Below the pieces are notes generated by a model. That model saw nothing but the letters and a program-made list of their open reading frames with translations, ran no database searches and was not told the DNA's origin. Positions 53,850 through 62,875 of a DNA stretch of 64,000 bases are shown piece after piece. The stretch comes from Rhizobium sullae. Lineage in GTDB: Bacteria; Pseudomonadota; Alphaproteobacteria; Rhizobiales; Rhizobiaceae. The translations under genes and the position numbers were made by a program. Position 1 is the first letter of the stretch. Each line of letters opens with the position of its first letter. The stretch is from positions 2,604,001-2,668,000 of the forward strand of contig NZ_CP104143.1 of assembly GCF_025200715.1 (NCBI RefSeq). The letters are read 5' to 3'.

Positions 53850-56678
53850 CTAGCTTAACTCGGCCATCAGGCGGGCGGCAGACTTTAAATCGGATGTCTC
53901 GGAACCCTCTACGAAGCGCTCGAACAGCGGCTGGAGGAGCTTCCGAGCTGGCTCTCGTTCACCACGGGCAGCCAGCAGGGCAGCCAAGTCAATCGCGGTG
54001 CGCAACTCCCATGCCGGGGCGCCTTGGTTACAGCCCAGTTCGAGCGACCGCGTGAAATATGTTTCCGCCTGGTCGGCGCCAGTGTGCGGTACCGCGAGAA
54101 CAAGATTGCCCTTCACGCGCAGCAATTCCGGCATATAGCAGAGATCACCTTTCACCTCGACCGTCCGAATCGTCTCGTTGATTAGTGCGAAGGCTTCGGC
54201 GAATCGGTGCCTCGCGGAGAGACCCCGAACGAGCGAGATAGTGAGCGGCGTGGTGAGCAGCTCATACGGCGCCATGTGGAGTTGCACGAGGCAGCGTTGC
54301 AGGCTCTCCACCCCGCTCTCCGCGTCGCCTCGACGAATGGCGAGTTCCCCCTGAAAGCCGCGCCCGACCGCGAGATACGGCCCGAAAGAGTGAAGCTCGG
54401 CACGCGAGAAAAGACGATTGATGTGCTCGTCTGCGCGCTCAAGGTCGCCGACCCAAAGGAACACCGAGACAGCCCAAACAAGAGCGATAGAAAGTGTCAG
54501 GGGATGGTCCAGAGCCTCAGCCTCCTTGACGGTCAGCAACGCGCGCTTCACCGCTTGGTCCGGATGACCTTGCAGCCAGAGCGTCCTGGCCAGGATCGCG
54601 CCGGCCAGCATTCTGCCGTCGAAACCGAGGTAATCCGTCGTCGTCCGATCGGAATGCGGCCCGTATCGCAGCGCCGCTTCGAGCGCAGCCCGTGCTCGGT
54701 CCAGCTCTCCGTTGAGATGCAGCGATATCCCCATAAGCGAATGCGACAGCGTGGTGGAGACGGAGTCCTCGAGTGCGCCGGCGATGTCAGAACAGCGCTC
54801 GGCATAGTCGAGCGCTGTTCTGAACTCTCCTGTGCGCAAGTAGAACATCTGGAGCGGGCCTAGGACCTGAAGCTGATCGAGCGCATCGCCGCGCTCTTCG
54901 GCGATGGCGAAGCTTCTTTTCAGCGCTATGCGGGCCGCATCCCGCCCACCGCGCGTAAACATCAAGGATACTCCGAGAGCCGCCTGGAGATGCATCTCCT
55001 CGCGTCCGTCGCGCAGGGCATTATCGAGCGATAGAATTGCCTGGGCCGCCCAGCGATGACATTCGGTTAGCAAGGACATCGAGAGGAAGACCGGAGCGGC
55101 AGCGGCGATGAGTCGGATGCCAACTTCGGTATTTCCGGTGGGTCCGAAACACCAATCCAGGGCCACCCGCACATTGGCGAGACCGGCGAGGTGCAGCGAC
55201 CGCTGCGCCGCGCTCGACAAGAGCGGCCATTCCGCTCCCGTCTCCTCCAACCACCGCAGATAGTGAGTCGCATGACGACAAGCGAGGTTCACGAGTTCGG
55301 CATTGTCGACATCGAACTGGAGGGCATATGCCCGCGTCGTGTCGAGCAGCCGGTAACGCATAGTCGCCCCGGCCGGCCTCGTCGCCACCATCGACTTGGC
55401 GACGAGGCTGTCGATGGCCCCGAAAACGAGCCCCTCGTTGATGGCTTCAGTTGGTACGACCGCCAGGGCGGACTCAATCGAAAAATGGCCGACGAACACG
55501 GCAAGCCGGCGAAACACCTGACGCTCGAACGCGGAGAGGAGGCCGAAGCTCCAGTCCATAGTGGCCTGGAGGGTCTTCTGGCGCGGCGGCGCTGTGCGTT
55601 GGCCCGGCCAAAGCAGGGTCAGACGCTCGTCGAGAAGGGCCGCGGTCTTCCGAAGGCCGAAACTCGCGACACGTCCGGCCGCCAGCTCGATCGCGAGCGG
55701 CAGACCGTCGAGCTTCCGGCAAATGTCGGCCACGACCGCGGCATCCTCATCGTCGAGATCGAGCGGAGCGCCCCTCGCCGCGGCCCGTTCCAAAAACAGT
55801 TGGGTCGCCGGGAAGTCCTGCGCAACCGCCGCACTGATCTCCAGATCGTGAGGCGGATAGGCCAGCGGCGCCAGCCTGTAGACGTGCTCGCCCTCGACAT
55901 TGAGAGGCTCGCGGCTCGTCGCGAGGATATGCGCCTGCGGCGCGGTGGCGAAGATGCGCGCGGCCAGCTCCGCGGCCGCATCGATGACATGCTCGCAGGT
56001 GTCGAAGATCAGCAGGGTCCGCTTGTCCCTGAGATAGGCGATGAGGGCGGATGTCGCATCCTCCGACTGAAGAGCCAATCCCAGGATCGAGACCACGGTC
56101 GTCGCGACGAGGTCGGGATCGCTCAGCGCTCCGAGATCGACGAAATGCGCGGCGCCTGCAAACGCCTCAATCAGATCGTGCCCGGCAGACACCGCGACCG
56201 TCGTCTTGCCGACGCCGCCCGTACCGACGACCGTGACGAACCGCGCGGCAGCCAGGTGAGCTGAAAGCGCGGCCGCGTCATCGGCCCGCCCGACCATCCG
56301 GATCAGGCGGCTCGGCAGATTTGCCTGCGGGTAGCTGACAGCGACCTCGTTATGTGCGTCGTTCCGATTGGTTGAACGCGAGACTGGCGCGACAAAGCAG
56401 TAACCCCGCCCCGCTAAGGTAGCAATGTAGCGTGCACCGCCGTTGCCGTCTCCCAACGTCTTACGGAGGTTAGCGATGTGAAACCGCAGGCTGCCTTCCT
56501 CGACAGAGACATCGGGCCAGACCTGGGTCAGCAGCTCCTTCTTGCCGACCACTTCATTGGGACGCGCGGTCAAAGTGGCGAGGATATCGAAGGCACGCGC
56601 CCCTAGATCGACAGGCACGCCCTCCCGCAGCAGAAGCCGTTCGTCTGCGATCAGCGAAAAAGGACCAAACGATATCAT
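53850..56678 (-). CDS. STAND-type regulator: OmpR-like winged helix, NB-ARC ATPase, helical repeats
   Basis: 942 residues. An N-terminal Trans_reg_C winged helix (ISFGPFSLIADERLLLREGV, then VEEGSLRFHIANLRKTLGDG) is followed by an NB-ARC ATPase with P-loop VVGTGGVGKTTVAV, Walker B LLIFDTCEHV, ILATSREPL and GLPLAIELAAGRV. The C-terminal half is TPR-like helical repeats. Signal-binding STAND proteins oligomerise with ATP and then activate transcription. No receiver domain is present. It is divergent from the epoxide hydrolase operon and is probably its regulator. The start at 56678 begins just before the winged helix; an ATG at 56774 is open but adds a basic tail only. Confidence 0.88.
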   Translation of the reverse strand: MISFGPFSLIADERLLLREGVPVDLGARAFDILATLTARPNEVVGKKELLTQVWPDVSVEEGSLRFHIANLRKTLGDGNGGARYIATLAGRGYCFVAPVSRSTNRNDAHNEVAVSYPQANLPSRLIRMVGRADDAAALSAHLAAARFVTVVGTGGVGKTTVAVSAGHDLIEAFAGAAHFVDLGALSDPDLVATTVVSILGLALQSEDATSALIAYLRDKRTLLIFDTCEHVIDAAAELAARIFATAPQAHILATSREPLNVEGEHVYRLAPLAYPPHDLEISAAVAQDFPATQLFLERAAARGAPLDLDDEDAAVVADICRKLDGLPLAIELAAGRVASFGLRKTAALLDERLTLLWPGQRTAPPRQKTLQATMDWSFGLLSAFERQVFRRLAVFVGHFSIESALAVVPTEAINEGLVFGAIDSLVAKSMVATRPAGATMRYRLLDTTRAYALQFDVDNAELVNLACRHATHYLRWLEETGAEWPLLSSAAQRSLHLAGLANVRVALDWCFGPTGNTEVGIRLIAAAAPVFLSMSLLTECHRWAAQAILSLDNALRDGREEMHLQAALGVSLMFTRGGRDAARIALKRSFAIAEERGDALDQLQVLGPLQMFYLRTGEFRTALDYAERCSDIAGALEDSVSTTLSHSLMGISLHLNGELDRARAALEAALRYGPHSDRTTTDYLGFDGRMLAGAILARTLWLQGHPDQAVKRALLTVKEAEALDHPLTLSIALVWAVSVFLWVGDLERADEHINRLFSRAELHSFGPYLAVGRGFQGELAIRRGDAESGVESLQRCLVQLHMAPYELLTTPLTISLVRGLSARHRFAEAFALINETIRTVEVKGDLCYMPELLRVKGNLVLAVPHTGADQAETYFTRSLELGCNQGAPAWELRTAIDLAALLAARGEREPARKLLQPLFERFVEGSETSDLKSAARLMAELS

Positions 56679-56873
56679 GCCGCGTTGCCAGCCATCAGGT
56701 GTCTTCCTTCGTGAGCCGCCCCGCCTGAGAGATCGTGGCTCAAAAGCCGGGATTTTGCCGCTGGAAGCCTGCATTCAAGCTCGCAAATTCACTTCCGACG
56801 ACGATTTGTAGAGAGGATGAAGTAGGGAACCTGCTTCAGAACTTGCAGTTGCTGGCGAGTGCTAACATCGCAT

Positions 56874-56887
56874 CATAACGCATAACG
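56874..56887. repeat. Tandem CATAACG direct repeat in the divergent promoter region
   Basis: CATAACG occurs twice head to tail in the 280-base gap between the STAND regulator and the epoxide hydrolase gene. OmpR-like winged helices commonly bind direct repeats, so this may be the regulator's site. Confidence 0.3.
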
Positions 56888-56959
56888 GGCGGTCCAAGCC
56901 ATCTCCTTTTATATGTCGAAACAGCAAGAAACCCGCTGCCGACCCCATGGAGAACGTTC

Positions 56960-58234
56960 ATGTCCGCACCGTCGCTGTCGCTCACACGGCGTAGCCTGCT
57001 TGCCGGATCGGCTGCAGCCGCCGCTCTTGGCGCGCTTCCTCTCCAGGCTCGAGCTAACGCCGATGGCAAAGCCATCCGCCCGTTCCACGTCGACATTCCG
57101 GACGATGCGATCGCCGAGTTGCGCCGGCGTGTGGCCGCAACGCGCTGGCCCGACCGGGAGACCGTCACGGACCAATCCCAAGGAGTGCAACTTGCGAAGC
57201 TGCAGGAGCTCGTTCATTACTGGGGGACCGACTACGACTGGCGCAAGGTCGAGGCTCGTCTGAACGCGCTGCCGATGTTCGTCACCGAGATCGACGGCCT
57301 CGACATTCATTTCATCCATGTCCGTTCCCCGCATGCGAACGCCATGCCGATGATCATGACGCATGGCTGGCCTGGCTCGGTCTTGGAATTCATGAAAGTG
57401 ATCGGCCCTCTTACTAATCCCACGGCGCATGGCGGTTCCGCGGAGGATGCGTTCCACCTCGTCGTGCCCTCGATCCCCGGCTTCGGCTTCTCCGGCAAAC
57501 CGACGACGACCGGCTGGGGCTCCGACCATATCGGCCGTGCTTGGGCCGTGCTGATGCGGCGGCTGGGCTATGACCGCTACGTGTCGCAGGGCGGCGACTG
57601 CGGCTCGGTGATCTCCCATCGGATGGCGCTTCAGAACGTGCCGGGGCTGATCGGCATCCACGTCAACATGCCCGGGACCGTCCCAAAGGAGATTGCCTCG
57701 ATCCTCGCAGCCGGCGGACCTGCGCCGAGCGGCGTGAGCGAGAAGGAAAGAGCCGCCTTCGACGCGCTCGACACGTTCTACAAGGACAGCTCCGGCTATG
57801 CGGCGATGATGGTCTCGCGGCCTCAGACCATCGGCTACTCGCTGGTGGACTCGCCGGTCGGCCTCGCCGCATGGATCTACGAGAAGTTTGCCCAATGGAC
57901 CTATAGCGGTGGCGAACCCGAGCGGGTCCTGACCAAGGACGCGATGCTTGACGACATCTCGCTCTATTGGTTCACCGGATCCGGAACCTCCGCGGCGCAA
58001 ATCTATTGGGAAGATCATTCCAACAATTTCAACGCCGTCGATATCGCCACACTGCCGGTGGCGGTGACCATCTTCCCCGGCGAGATCTACCGTGCACCCC
58101 GAAGCTGGGCCGAGCGCTGCTACCACAACCTCATCTACTTCCATGAAGCCGATAACGGCGGCCATTTCGCGGCGTGGGAGCAGCCTCAGCTCTTCACCCA
58201 GGAGGTCCGGGCAGCCTTTCGCCCGCTGCGCTGA
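56960..58234 (+). CDS. Exported epoxide-hydrolase-family alpha/beta hydrolase
   Basis: 424 residues. A Tat-like signal (SLTRRSLLAGSAAAAALGAL) is followed by the epoxide-hydrolase N-terminal domain (RPFHVDIPDDAIAELRRRVA, ATRWPD). The catalytic domain has the oxyanion motif THGWPGS, the nucleophile Asp in QGGDCGS, and His in NGGHFAAWE. It opens epoxides by an ester intermediate. Natural substrates in bacteria are unclear. It is first in the plus-strand operon with Ohr, a second hydrolase and a cytochrome P460. No leaderless start is needed; the ATG at 56960 directly starts the signal. Confidence 0.85.
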   Translation: MSAPSLSLTRRSLLAGSAAAAALGALPLQARANADGKAIRPFHVDIPDDAIAELRRRVAATRWPDRETVTDQSQGVQLAKLQELVHYWGTDYDWRKVEARLNALPMFVTEIDGLDIHFIHVRSPHANAMPMIMTHGWPGSVLEFMKVIGPLTNPTAHGGSAEDAFHLVVPSIPGFGFSGKPTTTGWGSDHIGRAWAVLMRRLGYDRYVSQGGDCGSVISHRMALQNVPGLIGIHVNMPGTVPKEIASILAAGGPAPSGVSEKERAAFDALDTFYKDSSGYAAMMVSRPQTIGYSLVDSPVGLAAWIYEKFAQWTYSGGEPERVLTKDAMLDDISLYWFTGSGTSAAQIYWEDHSNNFNAVDIATLPVAVTIFPGEIYRAPRSWAERCYHNLIYFHEADNGGHFAAWEQPQLFTQEVRAAFRPLR

Positions 58235-58269
58235 CCGAGGCTAACTTTTTCTCAAGAGGAACAAATACA

Positions 58270-58686
58270 ATGACCGCAGAAGCGAAGCGACTTTATAGCG
58301 CCAAGGTCCGCACCACCGGTGGCCGGGAGGGCACGTCGCGCAGTTCCGACGGAAGGCTGGACATCAGGCTTTCGGCACCCGGCGCAGCGGGTGGCGGCAC
58401 CAACCCCGAGCAGCTCTTCGCGGCCGGCTGGTCGGCCTGCTTCGAGGGCGCGATGGCGATCGCCGCCCGCAAGATGGACGTTACGCTGCCTGCGGATCTG
58501 GCGATCGACGCGGAAGTAGACCTGAACGTCGCCGACGGCGCCTATTTTCTCCGCGCGCGCCTCAACGTTAGCTTGCCCGGTCTCGACAGAGCCGCCGCCC
58601 AGGCTGTCGTGGATGCCGCGCACCAGACCTGCCCGTACTCCAGGGCCACGCGCGGCAACATCGATGTCGTGGTCAATCTGGTCTGA
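58270..58686 (+). CDS. Ohr/OsmC-family organic hydroperoxide reductase
   Basis: 138 residues with both redox cysteines: FAAGWSACFEGAM (peroxidatic) and HQTCPYSRATRGN (resolving). It matches Ohr rather than OsmC by length and the CPYSRATRGN motif. It reduces lipid and organic peroxides in the cytoplasm. The ATG at 58270 follows the hydrolase after 35 bases. Its place among exported hydrolases suggests the operon answers oxidised lipids or similar toxic organics. Confidence 0.92.
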   Translation: MTAEAKRLYSAKVRTTGGREGTSRSSDGRLDIRLSAPGAAGGGTNPEQLFAAGWSACFEGAMAIAARKMDVTLPADLAIDAEVDLNVADGAYFLRARLNVSLPGLDRAAAQAVVDAAHQTCPYSRATRGNIDVVVNLV

Positions 58687-58747
58687 GCGCGCTTTCTGGG
58701 CCGCCGCCGGCCAGTCGAGTCCAATGCCCTCGAAAGGAAAAACACCG

Positions 58748-59812
58748 ATGGATGCGATCAAAGAGCCCGAGCAAATCAATCATCCACGCCGCCGTTTCTG
58801 TGGTACAGCGGCCATGACCATTGCCGCTACGCAACTTGGCATGATTGGGGCCACAAACGCACAGGCTGAAAAGGCGCCGTCGACACTGCCACTGATCAGG
58901 CCAGGAACACATACATCGTTCCGCGCGCTGAAGCAGATCGACGCCGGCGCGCTAAACGTCGGATACGCCGAGGACGGTCCTGCCGATGGCCCCGCTGTCG
59001 TTCTTCTGCATGGTTGGCCCTACGATGTTCACAGTTATGTCGATGTTGCACCGTTGCTGGCCTCCGCTGGATACCGGGTCATCGTCCCCTACTTGCGCGG
59101 CTACGGCGCGACGCGCTTCCTGTCGAACGAGACGCCCCGCAACGGCCAGCAGGCCGCACTTGCAGCCGACATCATCGCCTGGATGGATGCGCTCAAAATC
59201 GAGAAGGCGACCGTCGCCGGCTACGATTGGGGAGCGCGAACGGCCAACATCATTGCAGCGCTCTGGCCTGAGCGCTGCAAGGCGATGGTTTCCGTCAGCG
59301 GCTATCTCATCGGCAGCCAGGAACTGAACAGGATGCCGCTGCCGCCAAAGGCCGAGTTACAGTGGTGGTATCAATATTACTTCGCCACCGAGCGCGGCCG
59401 GGCCGGCTATGAGAAATACACACACGATTTCGGCCGGCTGATCTGGGCGCTCGCCTCGCCGAAATGGGCCTTCGACGATGCCACCTACGGCCGTTCCGCC
59501 GCAGCGCTCGACAATCCCGACCACGTCGCCATCACGATCCACAATTATCGCTGGCGGCTCGGCTTGGCGCCGGGCGAGCCGCAATATGATGCCTTGGAAA
59601 AGAAGCTGGCCGCGCTGCCGGCAATCGCCGTGCCGACGATCACCATGGAAGGTGACGCGAACGGCGCGCCGCATCCTGATCCGGCGGCTTACGCCAAGAA
59701 ATTTTCCGGCAAATACGAGCACCGGGTGATCTCGGGCGGCATCGGTCACAACCTGCCGCAGGAGGCCCCTCAAGCCTTCGCACAGGCTGTCATCGACGTC
59801 GACAGATCCTGA
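58748..59812 (+). CDS. Exported alpha/beta hydrolase (epoxide hydrolase/haloalkane dehalogenase-like)
   Basis: 354 residues. A Tat-type leader (NHPRRRFCGTAAMTIAATQL) precedes an alpha/beta hydrolase fold. Motifs are VVLLHGWPYDVHSY, the nucleophile elbow AGYDWGART with an aspartate in place of serine, and the late His in GGIGHNLPQEAP. An aspartate nucleophile points to epoxide hydrolase or dehalogenase chemistry rather than esterase. It lies 61 bases after the Ohr gene and 23 before the cytochrome P460 gene. Confidence 0.85.
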   Translation: MDAIKEPEQINHPRRRFCGTAAMTIAATQLGMIGATNAQAEKAPSTLPLIRPGTHTSFRALKQIDAGALNVGYAEDGPADGPAVVLLHGWPYDVHSYVDVAPLLASAGYRVIVPYLRGYGATRFLSNETPRNGQQAALAADIIAWMDALKIEKATVAGYDWGARTANIIAALWPERCKAMVSVSGYLIGSQELNRMPLPPKAELQWWYQYYFATERGRAGYEKYTHDFGRLIWALASPKWAFDDATYGRSAAALDNPDHVAITIHNYRWRLGLAPGEPQYDALEKKLAALPAIAVPTITMEGDANGAPHPDPAAYAKKFSGKYEHRVISGGIGHNLPQEAPQAFAQAVIDVDRS

Positions 59813-59835
59813 CAACTCAACAGTGGAGCTGTCTC

Positions 59836-60348
59836 ATGAAGCCTGTCTACCTCCTGCCATGCGCGGGTGCGGCGTTGCTGCCCCTCGTCTTCGTGACTAT
59901 ATCCGGGGCCAAAGGCGATACGGAGCCTAAGGTCTCATCGCCGATCTACGGCGTCACCATCCCTGAGGGATACCGGCGTTGGGAGCTGATCGCACCGGCG
60001 CTTGAGGCGGTCCCCCTTAATGAGCTGCGCGCGGTCGTCGGAAACAAGACGGCGATCGACGCCTATCGCTCCGGCACACTGCCGTTCCCGGAGGGGACGG
60101 TTCTCGTTAAGCTCGCCTGGAAGCAGATCCAATCCACCGAGTTCGAGCCCGCCACCGTCCCGGGAGATGCCACCACCGTGCAGGTAATGGTCAAGGATTC
60201 GAAAAAATATGCCGACACCGGCGGCTGGGGTTTCGGTCGCTTCATCGACGGCAAGCCGGTCGACGAGGCGCAGCACCAAACCTGCTTCGCTTGCCACGAA
60301 GCCCGTGTCAAAGGGCACGACTTCGTCTTCACGCGGTTCGCGCCATAG
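59836..60348 (+). CDS. Cytochrome P460-family c-type cytochrome
   Basis: 170 residues with an N-terminal membrane anchor or signal (VYLLPCAGAALLPLVFVTIS), the P460 core (IPEGYRRWELIAPALEA, GTVLVKLAWK) and one haem-binding site CFACHE near the end. Members bind haem c and, in methanotrophs and ammonia oxidisers, convert hydroxylamine or nitric oxide; homologues in other bacteria have unknown roles. Last intact gene of the epoxide hydrolase operon. Confidence 0.85.
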   Translation: MKPVYLLPCAGAALLPLVFVTISGAKGDTEPKVSSPIYGVTIPEGYRRWELIAPALEAVPLNELRAVVGNKTAIDAYRSGTLPFPEGTVLVKLAWKQIQSTEFEPATVPGDATTVQVMVKDSKKYADTGGWGFGRFIDGKPVDEAQHQTCFACHEARVKGHDFVFTRFAP

Positions 60349-60407
60349 CGAGCAAGCATGACGCCAAGAGTGCGCCGAGCAGGCAAACCGACGGAAGGAG
60401 AAAAGTA

Positions 60408-60521
60408 GTGGCCCAACGATGGCTCATCACCGGAAGCTCGCGCGCTATCGGTCGCGCCCTCTCGTAGGCGGTTCTCCAAGCGGGCCATCGGTTCGTGGCC
60501 AAGGACCTTAACGAAGACAGG
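60408..60521 (+). pseudogene. 5' fossil of a short-chain dehydrogenase
   Basis: GTG at 60408 with GGAAGGAG before it reads AQRWLITGSSRAIGRALS, then TAG at 60465, and the same frame continues AVLQAGHRFVAKDLNEDR. GSSR-IGRAL is the cofactor loop of SDR enzymes. The rest is missing; the start signals are intact, so the gene was once the fifth member of this operon. Confidence 0.65.
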
Positions 60522-60525
60522 TGCA

Positions 60526-61362
60526 TCACCGCGGTTTCTCGTTGGCATCATTGGCAATAAAGGCGTGCAACGCTGCCGCCACAGGTGTGCCAACGACGGC
60601 GAGATCGCGTACCGTGCTCATGTGATCCCCGTCTGCAACCTGCGACGCTCGCGCTTCAAGCCCTTGGGCGGCAAGAATGTCCCTGAATGCATTTGCCTGG
60701 GTTTTGAAGGGGTTAGTTTCCAACTCGCCGGTCATGATAGTTACGCGCGTTGCAGGATCGTGCTCTTGACGCATCGGCGTAAACAGTCGCACCTCCTCGT
60801 CGCTCAAGGCGATCTCGTCGCGCAGGAAAGACGTCTGCAAGGGCTCGAGATCGTATATTCCGCCGAGCAGGAAAGCAGCAATTACGCCCGAGGGCGCTAC
60901 CGAGCGATTGAAGAGAAAGGTCGCAAGATGTGCACCAGCGGAGTGGCCGCTGACGGAAAATCTATTCGGTGTCGCGCCAAAGCGACCGGCGTGCGCCAGC
61001 AGGAAAGCCTTGGCTTTCAGGACCTGACCGACTAGGACGTCCATCCTGGCCATGGGCATCAGGGAATAATCGACGATGGCGGCGACAGCCCCGGCGCGGG
61101 TGACGGTCTCAGCGACGCAGGAATAGTCCTCCTTGGAGAACATCCGCCAATAGCCACCATGGATGAACATGTGGATCGGCATGTCCGAGCCGGCACCATT
61201 TGGCAGGAAGATGTCGAGCGTCTCGCCCGCCTCACGACCGTAGGCGACGTTGGCCTCCATCGCGACGGTGCGGCGGGTGACAAGGCTGCGGGCACGGATA
61301 TCGCCGACAATGTCGTCGAACCCTGCGACATGGTCGCGAATGCGGAACGGATCGGCGCCCAC
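60526..61362 (-). CDS. Alpha/beta hydrolase of the kynurenine formamidase/esterase group
   Basis: 278 residues with the oxyanion motif FIHGGYWRMF, the nucleophile elbow SGHSAGAHLA, acidic residue near TRVTIMTGELETNP and the late His in VADGDHMSTVRDL. The HGGYW and GHSAGAH pair is shared by KynB-like formamidases and carboxylesterases. It is the last gene of a minus-strand operon with a succinate-semialdehyde dehydrogenase and an iron alcohol dehydrogenase, so a lactone or ester hydrolase feeding 4-hydroxybutyrate-type acids is possible. Confidence 0.82.
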   Translation of the reverse strand: MGADPFRIRDHVAGFDDIVGDIRARSLVTRRTVAMEANVAYGREAGETLDIFLPNGAGSDMPIHMFIHGGYWRMFSKEDYSCVAETVTRAGAVAAIVDYSLMPMARMDVLVGQVLKAKAFLLAHAGRFGATPNRFSVSGHSAGAHLATFLFNRSVAPSGVIAAFLLGGIYDLEPLQTSFLRDEIALSDEEVRLFTPMRQEHDPATRVTIMTGELETNPFKTQANAFRDILAAQGLEARASQVADGDHMSTVRDLAVVGTPVAAALHAFIANDANEKPR

Positions 61363-61373
61363 AGGTTCCTCCT

Positions 61374-62861
61374 TTAGAAACTTGTCGCAATGTACTTGGC
61401 TTCCATGAACTCCGCGATACCGTGATGCTGCCCTCCTTCACGTCCAAGGCCGCTCTGCTTCACACCGCCAAAGGGGGCGGCGGGATCGGAGACCAGTCCA
61501 CGATTGAGCGCGACCATGCCTGCCTCCACCTTCGAGGCGACGCGCATGCCACGGCCGATGTCGCGGGTATAGATGTAAGCGGCGAGGCCATATTCCGTAT
61601 CGTTGGCGATGGCGACGACCTCTGCCTCGCTCTCGAAACGGTAGAGCGGCGCGACCGGACCGAAAATCTCCTCGCAACCCATGTCGGAGGCCGGGGAAAC
61701 ATCGGCAAGCACCGTCGGCAGATAGAAAAAGCCGCGTCCTGCCGGTGCCTGTCCGCCGCAGAGAACGCGCGCTCCCCGCGAAACGGCGTCCGCAACGAGC
61801 CGGTCGATCTTTTCCACCGCCTTGCGCGTGATCATCGGACCGCATTCCGTATCCGAATCCACACCCGGGCCGACCCTGAGGGCGGCCATCCGTTGGGTGA
61901 ATTTCTCCGCAAAGACATCGTGGATACCGGACTGGACATAGATGCGGTTTGCGGCCGTGCACGCCTGCCCCGCATTGCGCATTTTCGCTACCATCAGGCC
62001 CTCGATCGCCGCGTCGATATCGGCATCGTCAAACACGATGAACGGTGCGTTGCCGCCGAGCTCCATAGAGCAGGAGATGACATTCTTCGCCGCTTCCGCC
62101 AGAAGCATACGGCCGACGCCCGTCGAGCCGGTGAAGGACAGTTTTCGAACGCGCGGGTCGGCCAGCAAGTTGGCGGTGACCGGGCCTGGCGTCGATGTCG
62201 TCAGCACATTGACGACGCCTGGCGGCACGCCAGCCTCCTCGTAGAGGGCGGCAAGCGCATAGGCCGTCAGCGGCGTCTCGCTCGCGGGCTTCAGGATGAC
62301 GGTGCAGCCTGCAGCAAGGGCTGGCGCGATCTTGCGTGTCGCCATGGCGGCTGGGAAGTTCCACGGCGTGATGAGAACGCAGATGCCGATGGGCTGGTAA
62401 TCGACGACGATCCGGTTCGTGCCGGACGGGGCGATGCCGAACTCGCCGGAGATGCGCACCGCTTCCTCCGCGTTCCACCGGAAGAATTCCGCCGCATAGG
62501 CCACCTCGCCGCGCGCGTCGCGCAACGCCTTCCCGTTCTCGAGCGAAATGAGTGTGGCGAGCGTTTCGGAGCGTTCCATCATGAGTTCGAAGCAGCGGCG
62601 CAGGATCTCGGAACGCTTTCTCGGCGGCGTCTCGCGCCAGCCTTCCGCCGCGCTTGCAGCGGCCTCGACGGCCGCCGCCGCATCCGCGACGGTCGCATCG
62701 GGCACCGCGGTAATGACTGCCTCGGTCGAGGGATCGATCACCTGGATCCGGCTCTCGCCCGCGGCAGACCGCCAGGCGCCGCCAATATAAAGGCCATCGG
62801 AGAACGAGCTGAACCCGAAGCGATCGTGGCCGGGCTGCGAAGGATGCTGGTTGACGTTCAT
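61374..62861 (-). CDS. gabD: NAD(P)-dependent succinate-semialdehyde dehydrogenase
   Basis: 495 residues of the aldehyde dehydrogenase superfamily, GabD branch. Cofactor motif FTGSTGVGRMLL, general base Glu in MELGGNAPFIVFDDAD, catalytic Cys in GQACTAANRIYVQ, and EEIFGPVAPLYRF. It oxidises succinate semialdehyde to succinate. A related dehydrogenase for another semialdehyde cannot be excluded. The ATG at 62861 is used; a TTG at 62873 is the alternative. It lies 14 bases after the iron alcohol dehydrogenase and 11 bases before the hydrolase, so the three form one transcript. Confidence 0.85.
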   Translation of the reverse strand: MNVNQHPSQPGHDRFGFSSFSDGLYIGGAWRSAAGESRIQVIDPSTEAVITAVPDATVADAAAAVEAAASAAEGWRETPPRKRSEILRRCFELMMERSETLATLISLENGKALRDARGEVAYAAEFFRWNAEEAVRISGEFGIAPSGTNRIVVDYQPIGICVLITPWNFPAAMATRKIAPALAAGCTVILKPASETPLTAYALAALYEEAGVPPGVVNVLTTSTPGPVTANLLADPRVRKLSFTGSTGVGRMLLAEAAKNVISCSMELGGNAPFIVFDDADIDAAIEGLMVAKMRNAGQACTAANRIYVQSGIHDVFAEKFTQRMAALRVGPGVDSDTECGPMITRKAVEKIDRLVADAVSRGARVLCGGQAPAGRGFFYLPTVLADVSPASDMGCEEIFGPVAPLYRFESEAEVVAIANDTEYGLAAYIYTRDIGRGMRVASKVEAGMVALNRGLVSDPAAPFGGVKQSGLGREGGQHHGIAEFMEAKYIATSF

Positions 62862-62875
62862 GATGTTTCTCAAGG

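Noticed and set aside
55191-56264. 357-codon plus-strand frame opposite the STAND regulator
   Set aside because: Antisense to a conserved P-loop region, arginine-rich, no ribosome site.
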